From Pythium myriotylum (lineage: Eukaryota; Oomycota; Peronosporomycetes; Pythiales; Pythiaceae), in NCBI GenBank assembly GCA_023091665.1, contig JALJCQ010000013.1, positions 3,348,001-3,412,000 of the forward strand: 64,000 bases of DNA, read 5' to 3'. Below, piece after piece: positions 1 through 10,182 of this stretch; within the stretch, counting starts at the first letter, position 1; each line of letters begins with the position of its first letter. The notes below the pieces were generated by a model. That model was not told the DNA's origin. It saw only the letters and a list, made by a program, of their open reading frames with translations, and did no database searches. The translations under genes were made by a program, and so were the position numbers.

Positions 1-195
1 GAGACGATCTACATCATGAACAAGCTGCTCAAAGAGATCGACGAGGAGCGTGGGGCCCACTGGCGCCGGCCGTCCGAGCCGCCGAGCCTGAGCGAAGTCG
101 AGCTCGAGGCCCAGGTCGAGGCTGCCATCCAGGCCGCCACGGAGGACTCGCTCCAGAAAGAGGCGCTCGAGCACCACCAGAACGGCCACGCCTGA
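1..195 (+). CDS. C-terminal end of an unidentified protein (partial)
   Basis: The frame is open from the first base and stops with TGA at 193-195, giving the last 64 residues of a gene that begins left of the window. The piece is hydrophilic and acidic, with a helical Glu/Ala/Gln-rich tail ending in EHHQNGHA. GC-rich third positions match the neighbouring real genes. There is no recognisable domain in this fragment, so no function is offered. The next gene starts 187 bp downstream on the same strand. Confidence 0.55.
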   Translation, partial: ETIYIMNKLLKEIDEERGAHWRRPSEPPSLSEVELEAQVEAAIQAATEDSLQKEALEHHQNGHA

Positions 196-382
196 GCCAA
201 AAACAAACAAACAATAAAAAAAATAATCGAAATCAAATCTGTCCCCATCCCAATTATTATTTTAACGTCATTAATAAATCAATAACCCTTATTGAGCAAC
301 TCACCCACACATCAACACGTGACAGGTTGCTGCATAAGAGTGCAACAGTGAGCGGATCCGCTCGTCGGGCCATTGGACAAAG

Positions 383-1716
383 ATGGCGCATGTCTGGTGC
401 GGCGCGCGGCGCCTCGCGCGGCTCCAGGCCCGCGCGCTCGTCGCACTTTCCGGCCGCCACGCGATCGGCGGCGCGTCGTTCGCGCAGCATGCGCGGTTCT
501 TCAGCGTCGACAGCGACAATGCGCCCGGAACGGCGTCGCTGCTGGACCAGATGCACGAGACTGCAGCCGTCGTGGTGCGCGACACGGATCTGCTGGGAGC
601 TGCGAGCGCCGTCGCGAGCTCGGGTGCGTCCGAGGCCGCCAGCGGCAGCTCGCTGGCCGTCGTGCAGGCCGTGCAGACGCTGATTGAGAACGTGCACGTG
701 ACCACGGGACTGCCATGGTGGGCCACGCTCGCAGCCACGGGCGTCGTGTTCCGCGCGGCCGTGTTCCCATTCTACCTCTACCAGATCAAGGCCACGCAGC
801 GGTGGGTCGTGGCGATGTCTTGGGCTCGTTGACACTAAAACTGACATTGCCATTCGTGGACAAATTAGTCTCGTCCAGGCCAAATCCGACTTCATGAAGG
901 TCATCTCGGCCTACCGCTTTGCGAGAACGTTCATCGTACGTGGTCTTGTCCTCATCTGGTGTGGAAGAGGGCTTTAGAGCTCATAACGGTGGCTGGCAGC
1001 CCAAGGGGAACTATGAAGAGCACCTCAAGGCCATGCTCCTCGGCAAGAAAGGCTACGAGGTACAGTGGCCGCGTGGTAGTTCACAAACCTCGTCTTTTGC
1101 TCACTTGCGACGGATGGCTGTGGCTGCGACAGCTTGTTCTTCGAAAGTACGACACGCGTCCCGTGCAGACCGTGCTGGGCTCGTTGGTCCACATCCCATT
1201 ATTCATCCTGGTCGCGTACAGTGCCCGCGATATGATCCGCTCTGGTAATTTCGCGGGACTTGAGACGGGCGGCTTTTGGCTCTGGACCAACCTCAAGGAG
1301 GTCGACGAGACGTATGCGCTGCCGTTCATCGCGTCCGGATCGGTGTTCCTGAATCTCGAGGTTCGATCTCGGCTCATCTAGTGTTCAGAAATACTTCGTG
1401 ACCAACGATTCTGATAACTCGATAGGTGTCTCGCCGCACGCGTAGCGGCTTCTGGTCGGATATGCTGCAGTACTTCCAGTTCGCGCCGATCCTCGCGCTG
1501 CCCATGATCGCAACACTGCCACAGGGAGTTTTTTTCTACTGGATCGCGTCTTCCTGGTCGTCGCTCGGCCAGACGCTGCTGATGCAAAATAATAGCTTCC
1601 GAAAGCGTGTAGGACTGCCACCGCGAGGTGACCTCGCCGAGGCGCCGACGGCACTGCCCCAGCTTACCAGTAGCAGCGATTCCGAGGCCGAGACGACGGT
1701 TCGTAAGAAAATCTAA
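383..1716 (+). CDS. OXA1: OXA1/YidC-family mitochondrial inner-membrane insertase
   Basis: Proteins of this family insert mitochondrially made and imported subunits into the inner membrane. The N-terminus is Arg/Ala-rich like a mitochondrial presequence. It is followed by the hallmark start of the Oxa1 core (TGLPWWATLAATGVVFRAAVFP) and later a KYDTRPVQT segment, a short loop, and the last membrane helices (ILALPMIATLPQGVFFYWI). Exons by frame and splice signals: 383-801, 869-928 (or 869-935), 978 (or 970)-1059, 1133-1360, 1426-1716. All junctions keep frame. Intron 2 is ambiguous: donor GTTCAT with acceptor TTTAG gives 49 nt, while the better donor GTACGT needs an acceptor at 969 and only 34 nt. 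The C-terminal tail after the last helix is short and hydrophilic. COX18 is an alternative family member, but the sequence reads as the general OXA1 type. Confidence 0.82.
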
Positions 1717-2259
1717 CCAAACGTGAGTACAGCAATAGAAGCCTGGTGTTTAGTCGCGAATGGAGTGCCACAACCCGTCAACTTGCGTTAGCCATTTGAT
1801 TGGTGACTACAGTATGTTGCTGCTGTGTGTGAACACGCTGCTCGAAGGCCACAGCGTTTCCGTGCCAAACTCTGATGTCATTGATGCTCTTCCCCGCACC
1901 TTTGAGTTAAATGGCGTTCAAGGTTGTCTCGACGTTTTCACTTGACTGAATTCACTGCATGGCTTGGTGTGCGATTTTACGGTCGTCTTCCCCTCAGTAA
2001 TGAACACGCTGATTTATTGGCATGCCTAAAACAAATTTCACGAGTGCTACGATGTGGTTCGAACTATTTTCTCTCACTATTGTTCCTGTAGATGCTGACA
2101 AAGCAAACTCGAAACAAGTCCAGGTATTACTACCTCAACTCCAAGGTTGCAGTGGAGGTATGTCAAACCACAAGGACAAATCGTCTATTCAAGACCCAAA
2201 AGTTGCCTCCACCAGTTTGCAGCTCTCGACTGTAAACTCTCTACAGTGGGGTTTCAAGC
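1717..2259. other. Spacer without recognisable gene
   Basis: 543 bp between OXA1 and the membrane-protein gene. It is AT-richer than the flanking exons. The only open frame (61 codons at 1760-1945) shows no protein-like composition. I see no repeat or RNA gene here. Confidence 0.5.
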
Positions 2260-3950
2260 ATGGCTTCATTCTTACGTCGCCTCGTGAGTGCGTGGGAGTC
2301 AGTCCAAGTCGAGCTCCACGGTTTCTACTCCCCTAAGCGTCTCCAAGAATTATTCCAGTATCAAAGCCTCACGTCCACAGCAGCTGCGTTGCAGATAATC
2401 TTTCTCACCCCGTTGTTATGCCTCGTGTGGAATTGCCTCATGGACTCGATCCCGCTCAAGAATCCGTATCTTGGCCTTCATGGCCAATCTATCTCGTTCT
2501 GGATTCGAGTCTTTGCCACGTCGACTTATCTCACGTTCGCATTCATCACCCATAATCAGCTCAATGTTCCTGCACTCAAGATAAGCAACCTTCGACTCGC
2601 TGCTATCATTCTATTTGTCGGTTCAATTCAGGTCCTGGCCATTTACGCTCTTGGAGTCGTGATCGGATTTCCCACACCCTTCTGTCTCCATCTTCAAATG
2701 CCTTCATTTTTTGTATTGATGGCGATCACGATGGGCGTGACCTGGAGGACCGTTGTTCGCTCTGATGCTGTGACCTGGTCGCAACTCCGTACCAGCATCA
2801 ATATAGCACAATATCAAGGAGTCGCCATCATGGCCTATGTGGCTTTCTACTATCTGCTGCGCAACAACTCCAGCCGAACAGTTCTGACCCTTGTGCTACC
2901 TGTTATGAAACTCGTCTTCAAGAATGTGATGTGGCGTGAGGCATCGACTATGAGTGACCTCGCGCCGGTGATCGTCCTATTCAACGTGGATTTTTCACAT
3001 TCTGTATTTGTTGCCTCGTTGATGCAGTCGACCAAGAGCTTCAGCTCGACAGGTGTCATTCTCGCCGTCGATCTCATCCAGATTGCAGTATCCGTGTACG
3101 AGCTGTTGATGCAGCTAAGGCGAATTGAAGTTATCGCAGCTGAGAAAAGTGAAGGAGAAGGCTGCTAGGATTTTGCAATTTTGAGCTGTCAAGGAATCCG
3201 TCCCTCGTCGATGATATGCCAACCACACGCACGCGTAGTAACAGGGTATCACTGAGTACAATAGATCTTCGTGCTCTCTTGGGGAGCTCTCGTCGCCTCG
3301 GCAACAGAGTAGCGATAGCACCCACGAAGCCGCCATCAGCGGAACTGCGTCCCAGTGAGAAAGTCGGCACAGCTCGAGCCGAGACCGTCTACGGAGTCCT
3401 GAAGCTGTTGCACATGATTGAGTTCTACGTTCTGAATGAGTTTGTCGAGGCTCTAGTAGCCTCCATCTACGGTATGAAAAGTTAGCTGCCCGCACGCCTG
3501 GATCGTTGACTGACATATCCCATTATCCATTGGTATGCCCTACAGCGGCTTACCTCTTCATCCTCTCATGGCTTCCAACGCGAGTATACTACACACAATT
3601 GAGCCACTTCTCGGCTGAGCAGCTACGCGAGGTTGCTGGGGACGTCAGTGTGTACGCTCTACTCGAGTTGCTCACGCTGGTTGGCTTCTGCTGGATCGTC
3701 CGTCGTTTGGTTCCAGATCTCTCGGTAGTTCACCAGTTGGCATTCGTGCTGCGCTCGCAGTGGACTCAGGTTCAGAGCACGTTGGTGTTTTGGTTCTTTC
3801 TCATCAACCAGTTCTCGCTTGAGCACTACGGTTCGTTCTGTGTTTGATTGGTTTTGGGTGGACGAAGGCCTCAGTTGAGTGCTGCGTGTAATACCAGGGT
3901 ATGACTTATCTTTCAGGTTCGAATGGCTCCACCGACCGACACAGACGTGA
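2260..3950 (+). CDS. Polytopic membrane protein of an oomycete-restricted family
   Basis: A hydrophobic multi-pass protein. Exon 1 (from the ATG at 2260) has about six membrane segments, for example around IIFLTPLLCLVWNCL and LAAIILFVGSIQVLAIYALG. Downstream exons are 3' to about 3471, then 3546-3830, then 3898-3950. Two introns are clean: 3472-3545 (GTATGA...ACAG) and 3831-3897 (GTTCGT...CCAG), both phase 1. The last exon encodes a terminal motif DLSFRFEWLHRPTQT then stop. The same motif recurs in the relic at 5016-5290, which supports this splice choice. The junction between exon 1 and exon 2 (about 3105-3215) is not resolved: exon 1 stops in frame at 3166-3168 and exon 2 lies in another frame, so there is either an intron with weak sites or a frameshift. 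From memory this resembles large multi-copy oomycete transmembrane families. No biochemical role is known to me. Confidence 0.55.
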
Positions 3951-4080
3951 CCAGAGGCCAGTGTAGGAGACAAAGACCACGAGCGTCGACTAACATCAAA
4001 TCGTCTGCTCGATGGTATCTGTACCACCAGTTCGATGTACCCGTCGCGTGTACCAGTTATATTCGAGACAAGACGCAGAG

Positions 4081-4734
4081 ATGAACATGGAGGCGATCGT
4101 GCTGCCAGATGGAGCTCATGTTCCAGCAGCCCCAGGAAAGTACAAGATCGAACCTCCACCGGATTTGAATAAGGTGGAAGAAAGGCGGTTTTTGCTCGAG
4201 TATGACTTCCCATTTCTTCTCGTGCGAGAAATGGCGACAAGGCAAGGCTCCGGCAAGGAGAAAGCTGAAGTTGTCAAGCAAGCTCGAATATGGGAGGAGA
4301 GACATACCGAAGGAAACGTTAGCTATGATCGAGGAGGATACCAGTTGAACAAGCCATCTGGCAGTCGTGTTCGTAGTTGTGGTCATCACCAGTTCATTCC
4401 TGATATCTCGTACGTCGATGGGCGAACGTGGTCTCGACTATCCGACGACAAGAAAAACTCGGCATATTTGCCGTGCGTACCAGCAGTTGTGATTGTACTG
4501 ATGTCGGCGACGGACAAGATGGAAGACTTGCAAGACAAAGTGACCAAGTTTGTAAATGCTGGCACTAATGAAGGTGTGGTTGTCGACACAAGAAGAGATC
4601 GGGTCTGGATTTACAATCGAAACCAGAAACCGTTTTTCGACGTATTGGCACCCATTGAATTCGATTCGTGGCCAGGATTTACCCTGGATTGCTTAGCGGT
4701 ACGCGATGCACGGACGCGAGCTGGTTTGAAGTGA
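4081..4734 (+). CDS. Uma2-like restriction-endonuclease-fold protein, probably catalytically impaired
   Basis: 217 residues from ATG 4081; an in-frame ATG also exists at 4012 and 4087. The second half matches the layout of the Uma2/DUF820 PD-(D/E)xK fold: a PDISYV strand with the conserved Asp at residue 108, then VVIVLMSATDKMEDLQDKV, then GTNEGVVVDTRRDRVWIY and WPGFTLDC. In this family the strand before the Ser normally carries the second metal-binding acid (E-x-L/M-S). Here that position (residue 139, GTA) is Val, one base from a Glu codon. The gene has no introns and lies between the membrane-protein gene and the relic of its duplicate. Uma2 domains are mainly bacterial, so ancient transfer and later spread is an inference. 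Activity, and whether it is expressed, are unknown. Confidence 0.6.
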   Translation: MNMEAIVLPDGAHVPAAPGKYKIEPPPDLNKVEERRFLLEYDFPFLLVREMATRQGSGKEKAEVVKQARIWEERHTEGNVSYDRGGYQLNKPSGSRVRSCGHHQFIPDISYVDGRTWSRLSDDKKNSAYLPCVPAVVIVLMSATDKMEDLQDKVTKFVNAGTNEGVVVDTRRDRVWIYNRNQKPFFDVLAPIEFDSWPGFTLDCLAVRDARTRAGLK

Positions 4735-4844
4735 GGTGAATCGATTTATCACACGCTACGCTAGTTGCAGGCTCTCACACAAATATGTTCCGCTCAACAA
4801 GACAGTAAAACTCGCGGCAATTGCCCAGGATCTTGAGTTGCATT

Positions 4845-4996
4845 ATTGAGCCTTACGTGGGGATCAAATCCATACCATCTCGCTGAAGTCTTTCCGTAAA
4901 AGCGCTCTGCAAGGTCTCTAAATACAAGATACCAACGTCTCTGTTGTTGCGCTCTGAGCGAACGACTCTGACCCTTTGAGCTACCTCTCATGATAC
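4845..4996 (-). repeat. tRNA-like (SINE-type) sequence, tentative
   Basis: Read on the minus strand this stretch begins with an A-box-like block (GGTAGCTCAAAGGGTCAGAG). A hairpin-forming segment follows (arms CGCT/AGCG), and about 100 nt later there is a B-box-like GGATTTGATCCCC. Spacing is too long for a normal tRNA and the arms do not fold into a standard cloverleaf, so a decayed tRNA-derived SINE is the best reading. It could be chance. Confidence 0.25.
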
Positions 4997-5015
4997 TCGT
5001 CTTTAATTAAGAATG

Positions 5016-5290
5016 GCATCGATCTCGTGCCGGTCAGCATCGTATTCAACATGGATCAGTCACACTTCGTGTTACCTCGTGGTGCAGTCGGCCAAGAGCT
5101 TCAGTTCGACAGATGTCATTCTCGCCGTTGATCCCATGGCTGCTTTTGAATGCACGAAGGTCTCAGTTGAGTGTTGAGTTCTCTCAATACCAGACCACGA
5201 CTTCTCTTTCCGGTTCGAATGGCTCCACCAACCCACACACACATGACTAGAGCCCAGTGCAGGAGACAAAGACCACGAGCCGTCGACTAA
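5016..5290 (+). pseudogene. Deleted relic of the 2260-3950 membrane-protein gene
   Basis: Positions 5016-5138 align with 2944-3073 of the intact gene (GTGCAGTCGGCCAAGAGCTT against ATGCAGTCGACCAAGAGCTT). From 5139 onward the sequence aligns with 3857-3992, that is, intron 3, the terminal exon and the 3' flank. About 780 bp between the two homologous blocks is missing. The last exon still reads HDFSFRFEWLHQPTHT followed by TGA, the same terminal motif as the intact gene. The coding 5' part has frame-breaking changes. It is a remnant of a tandem copy that lost its middle. Confidence 0.75.
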
Positions 5291-5661
5291 CACCACTAGC
5301 TCAGCAACATTCGCAACGGACCAGAGACAAGCTTCCTCGAATATTTCGTCTCAGTGGCAAGGTCGGACGTTGGTGGGTCCTTGTCTCGAAGCCCTTCAGG
5401 AGACAGAGACACGGACATTTTCTCAAAAAAAGGTGAGACGAAGAATCGAGACTAATGTATAGTATGTCTCCAAGAACAGTTCAACCTTGTTCTACGTTGA
5501 CAGGGTGACATATATCTCATTTTGGAGGTCACATGTGACTCGACAGCTTCAACTTCAGTGAGCGTGGCTCTGCCGCCTTTCTCAGACCTCCTCGAATAGC
5601 TGCCATATTCCAATCTGCATCATTGCGATCACGACCACAAGCACAAGATCCCACGACTCGA
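5291..5661. other. Upstream spacer of the PAN-domain protease
   Basis: 371 bp without a convincing open frame or repeat. It presumably holds the promoter and 5' leader of the protease gene, but I see no strong core-promoter match. Confidence 0.4.
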
Positions 5662-7587
5662 ATGCGAAGGATTTTCCTTTTTCTCATCTCGCTGCTGCTG
5701 ACAGCGGCACTCGCGCAGACACCGAGCTCTATTGGTGAACTCTCGTCTGAGGACCTCGTCAAGCTCACGGCTGAGCTCCAAGCGTGGAAGGCCAGCCCGG
5801 CAGGTCAAGATGCCGTGAAGATGGGCGTCGCGCCAAAGGCCATGGCCTCGATCACGACGCTGCTGACTACCTCGGCCCCGACGGACCAACTGCAACGGTT
5901 CCTCTCGTCGAAGCGAACCGTTGAGCAGCTACAGAAGGCACACCCGCAGACGACGTTCTCACTGCAGACGCCGTTTGCGCTCTTGACACCCGCTGAGTTT
6001 GCGGAGTTCGTGAATAAGAGCAACGCGCAGGCCCATCGTGAGCTGCTGGACCGTTCGACGCACCGACTTCGTCGTCCTGCATCAGTCGTGCAAGCTCGCG
6101 GGCTAGGCTCACCCTCCCAGCAACAAGGCCAGCAACAACAAGGACAGCAACCACTGCCATCGCAGGTTGATTGGCAGCAAGCTGGCTGCGTCACACACGT
6201 CAAGAACCAAGGCTCGTGCGGCTCTTGCTGGGTATTCGCGGCTGTAGGCGCACTCGAAGGTGGTCTCTGCGCCAACTCACCCGGTCGGACTCTTCCCGTG
6301 CTGTCTGAGCAAGACGTCCTCAGTTGTGGGCCGACCAAGGGGCAGTGCATGGCCGGAGGCTCCTTCCTTGTTTACGACTGGCTCATTCGCTCGAACGGTG
6401 GCGTCGCCTGCACGGAAGCAAGCGTACCGTACGCTTCCGCTAGTGGCTCGAGCCCAGCGTGCACGCGCTATGACGATGCTGCTGCCAAGTGTGATAAAGT
6501 CGACCTTGGCATCGTCTCGTACGTGGCCACGTCCTACGAGGACCACCACACGCTGGAAGAAGCAGTCGCTGCGCGACCTGTTGCCGCCCAAGTACGTGCT
6601 GGTCTCTCCTACTTCCAGTTCTACTCAAGCGGCGTGATCATGGGTGACGAGGCTCTGTGCCCGGGCGACTGGGGCGACCACGAGCTCACGATCGTAGGCT
6701 ACGGTGAGCGTAACGGTACGCTCGTGTGGAAGGTCAAGAACTCCTGGGGCGACTGGTGGGGGGAAAAGGGCTACGCGTACATCGAGCGCGGGTACCAAGG
6801 CGGCAAGTACGGCGCATGTGGTATCGAAAGCTGGGGGTACTATCCGATCTTTCGCTCGCAAGCCCCGTGGGTCGAGAACTTGCGATGTGGCGTCATCCGT
6901 AGTGGCGTTGAGTTACTTGGGACGACACTCAAGAACGTGACAGTCAAGGACACGTACGACAATCAGTGCTGCGATGCGTGCCGGCGTGAGCCTGGCTGTA
7001 AGGCAGTGACTTGGGGCGATCCGCTGGCGCCGAACGTGTGCGTGCTGAAGGCGACGGTCGACGGCGAACGATACGTCCAGAGCTCAGCCTTTGCGTCCGT
7101 GACGGTGTACCCAAAGAACGATGCGCTTGCCTCCATGTGCATGCCCATCGAAGACAATGTCGACTACCCTGGCAACGACCTGAGTCGCTCGTTCGCGGCG
7201 TCTGCGGAGGAGTGCTGCGACAAGTGCACCCAGGATCCCAACTGCGGCGCGTACACGTGGACCAAGTACATGGGCGGCTCGTGCTTTCTCAAGTACGCCA
7301 AGGCCTCATACAAGCTCAACAGCCCGCAACCAGACGGCTCGCCTTACTTCCGCTCGGGCGAGCTCTACAGGTGCCAGCCACTACAGCAAGACACCGACTT
7401 CCCCGGCGAAGACCTCAAGAACGTGCCGGCCAAGTCCGCACGCGAGTGCTGCGCGCTCTGTCGCGCCAACTGGCCGTGCCAGGCGTTCTCCTGGTCCAAC
7501 TACCAGGGCGGCACGTGCTGGCTCAAGCGCTCGGCCGCGCCCGCCGTGAGGAACGTCGGCGTGGTCTCAGCGACCGTGTACCACTGA
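5662..7587 (+). CDS. Secreted papain-like cysteine protease (C1A) with three PAN/Apple domains
   Basis: 641 residues, no introns. A signal peptide (residues 1-18, ends TAALA) is followed by a pro-region with a Gln-rich linker before the enzyme. The C1A domain spans about 167-395: oxyanion Gln183 and nucleophile Cys189 in QGSCGSCW, His340 in GDWGDHELTIVGYG, Asn360 in KNSWGDWWGEKGY. Three Cys-rich PAN/Apple modules follow at about 403-475, 493-560 and 572-641, each with a CCxxC core and an aromatic Trp-containing strand (AVTWG, AYTWT, AFSWS). PAN modules bind carbohydrate or protein, so the protease is probably targeted to a surface outside the cell. An in-frame ATG at 5623 would bury the signal peptide, so 5662 is preferred. 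Fusions of C1A and PAN are known from oomycete secretomes. Confidence 0.9.
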   Translation: MRRIFLFLISLLLTAALAQTPSSIGELSSEDLVKLTAELQAWKASPAGQDAVKMGVAPKAMASITTLLTTSAPTDQLQRFLSSKRTVEQLQKAHPQTTFSLQTPFALLTPAEFAEFVNKSNAQAHRELLDRSTHRLRRPASVVQARGLGSPSQQQGQQQQGQQPLPSQVDWQQAGCVTHVKNQGSCGSCWVFAAVGALEGGLCANSPGRTLPVLSEQDVLSCGPTKGQCMAGGSFLVYDWLIRSNGGVACTEASVPYASASGSSPACTRYDDAAAKCDKVDLGIVSYVATSYEDHHTLEEAVAARPVAAQVRAGLSYFQFYSSGVIMGDEALCPGDWGDHELTIVGYGERNGTLVWKVKNSWGDWWGEKGYAYIERGYQGGKYGACGIESWGYYPIFRSQAPWVENLRCGVIRSGVELLGTTLKNVTVKDTYDNQCCDACRREPGCKAVTWGDPLAPNVCVLKATVDGERYVQSSAFASVTVYPKNDALASMCMPIEDNVDYPGNDLSRSFAASAEECCDKCTQDPNCGAYTWTKYMGGSCFLKYAKASYKLNSPQPDGSPYFRSGELYRCQPLQQDTDFPGEDLKNVPAKSARECCALCRANWPCQAFSWSNYQGGTCWLKRSAAPAVRNVGVVSATVYH

Positions 7588-7858
7588 CCCCGCCTTTCTC
7601 ACCAGCTCCAGTGTAGCCATCTGTACTATAGTAGATCCTTATCTTGTACTAATCCAGGATGACTACAACCTTGAGAGTTACATCGTATCCCTTCTTCGTC
7701 CATGGGGGTACACAGTACGTCCATAAACCGGGGCGTAATCCGGTCCTCCATCAAGGAGAACCAGAGCACCTCGTGAGCAGCTCCCGCGCGCTGCAGCTCG
7801 GCTTCCAGCGCGCCGTCGAGCGCGAGACAACGTGCGATCGACGCGCGAGAGAGCGGAG

Positions 7859-10182
7859 ATGCGGAAAGGCGCATCGGTGGCCGCCGGCGCCCAGGCGCAG
7901 GCCACGCACTTGGTCGTCTTCCAGCACGGTCTCTGGGGCAACGAGAAAGACTTCAAGAACTTGCATCTGCTCTTCCAGCAGTACTTCCCGCAGGACGAGA
8001 TCTACGCGCACATTGCCACGTCGAATGCCACGAGTCTGAGCAGCCTTTTCCAGACCTATGACGGGATTGACGTCGGGGGCACGCGGCTCGCGGATGAGAT
8101 CGAGGCGGTCGCCAAGGAGATGCCGCGGCTCGCCAAGTTCTCGATCATGGGCCACTCGCTCGGAGGACTCTACTCGCGGTACTGCATCGGCGTGCTCTTC
8201 TCGAGAGGATTCTTCGAGAACGTGGAGCCCATGGTGAGCGGAGCGGTGGTCGAGATTCTTCATGGAGTTGAGAGATTCTGACGATGGTTTTCTGTAGAAC
8301 TTTGTCACGCTGGCGACGCCGCACATGGGCATCCGCCGATCGCAGCCGACACCGGCGAACGCGATGTTCAACGCGCTCATGCCCAACTTCTTTGATCTGT
8401 GCGTTCTGTCGCTTGCAAGTGATCTGTGGACTGAGAACTTAGTCAGACTGTGTCATGTTTAGCACGGGCCAGCAGTTCACCTTGAAGGACACGGCGACCA
8501 AACAAACGCTGGAGTTGACTCGGTCGGTTCGAAGGTATCCCCATAGGCGCCCGAACGTCATGTTCTCCGATATCGACGACATGCTGCTCGTTCAGCTTCC
8601 CCATGAGCCGAGTCCTAGCTCCCACCCAGCAAAGAAAACACTTGCTGAGGCCAAGAGCTTTGAACTTCTCGAGTGCATTTTGCGAGAGGGAATCTTGCAC
8701 CTCTACAAGAAAAAGGAGGCGGTCGCGCAACCATCAGAGAACGACGAAACCTCCGACAAATCCAATGCAGATCACTCTGCAAATGGGGCAGCCACTGAAT
8801 CGAAAGACGATGAAAACCATGGTGCAAATGAAAGCAGTGGAGACGCCACACAGAGAGAAGCCAGCGTGGCAGGGGAAACTGATGGAGAGGACGATGCGAC
8901 AAGCTCTGACTCGGCGGAAGCAGAGTCGAAGACAGCCACACGGAGGCTCTCGAGCGCAGTCGAGGTTGTTCGAGTGGGCGAGATTGATTTGTTGGAAGCA
9001 GAGGTGACGATTGTGCTCCCCGAGAAGGGTGGTCACAAGCGAAAACACAACAAACGCCGTCCATCGGAGACATCTGACGAGCCTTCGTTCTGGGATATTG
9101 AGATTCTTGTGCCTCAGTCTCTGCTGTCCGTGGAGAAGGCAGCCGCCTCAGGGTCGACAACTCCTCCCGCGATAAAGTATACGATTCGTATTCCGTATGA
9201 GGAACTCTCGACCAAGTGGAAGTGGATCGTGGGAATCAGCAACGCAAGCCATGGCGTCCACTGCCGGTTGCAGACCGCGTTAACCACGATTGCCGATGCC
9301 TCGGCATCATCAGTCGCGCCGTGTATCCTGAGTTGTTTAACCCGAGGTCAGTTTATCCAAGCACTTCAACTCTTTCGAACCCGAACGCTTTACTCGAGCA
9401 TCTTCAACGACATCCAAGTGCCGTACTCGTGTGGAGCAATCCGCTCTTTTAACCCGTACCGAAGTGAGCGCGACGTACTGGACGCGTCTAGATCGCCTTA
9501 CTACCCGCACATCGTGATGCGGTCGATCTGGAACGCGCCCCTTCTCCGTGACACACTTCCCGAAGACGTCAAGCAGCGGGTGGAACGCGAGTCGTCAGTC
9601 GAGCGGTTCTCACTCGTGAAGATGATTTCAGAAAGGTCCCGAACCAACTCGACCATGATGTCGTCCGCGTCGTCCCGTGACCAATCGTTCACTGAGTTCT
9701 TCGCCAACCTCACGAGCACCAACTCGAGTCTTCGAATCCAGACGCAAAACTCGTCAACCACTGCCGCCTCCTCGACGACATCGAGTACGACGATGTTCCA
9801 GCAGCGACTCGACGGGTTCCCTCGCGCAACTTCACACAGCAACACCCCGGACGACGCCGATGACAAGTCGGACACCACTCGTTCCACGAGGACGCTATCT
9901 TCTTCCGCTTCGTCAGTGAAAGAACCGAAGCGAACACCGCCGTTCGAAGAGAGCTCGCTGTTGCTAGACCACGTGGACCAAGCGTTCTCGAACGACGAGC
10001 TGCGCGACAGCCTTCGCGGCATGATGGTCTCACTGCAGAGCGTGGGCTGGCGTCGCATCGACGTGCACTTCCACAGCCCGCTCGCGCACATGAAGATCAT
10101 CGCTATGACGGCCAGCCCGAACAAACCGCTCACGAAGGGACTCGACGTCCTGCATCACGTCATGGACACGTTCCTGCTCTGA
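7859..10182 (+). CDS. DUF676-type serine esterase/lipase, paralog A
   Basis: Exons 7859-8233, 8298-8398 and 8463-10182 (both introns GT-AG, frame kept) encode 731 residues. An upstream in-frame ATG at 7832 would add nine residues. The N-terminal alpha/beta-hydrolase core begins HLVVFQHGLWGN and carries the nucleophile Ser100 in IMGHSLGGLYSRY. A long charged low-complexity insert (about 215-330) and a Ser/Thr-rich stretch (about 520-640) separate the core from a conserved C-terminal block containing LTRGQFIQALQLFRTRTLY, PYSCGAIRSFNPY and VGWRRIDVHFHS. The likely catalytic His lies in the last segment (AHMKIIA). This matches ROG1/FAM135-like putative serine esterases acting on lipid esters in the cytosol. 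The next gene is a tandem paralog with the same splice points. Confidence 0.83.

Noticed and set aside
3910..3925. GGTTCGAATGG, resembling a tRNA B box (also at 5211)
   Set aside because: It is part of the coding terminal exon and its duplicate; no A box or cloverleaf is present.
3898..3970. Alternative acceptor at 3916 for the last exon of the membrane-protein gene
   Set aside because: It gives an unrelated short tail, while acceptor 3897 yields the FRFEWLH motif that is also preserved in the relic.
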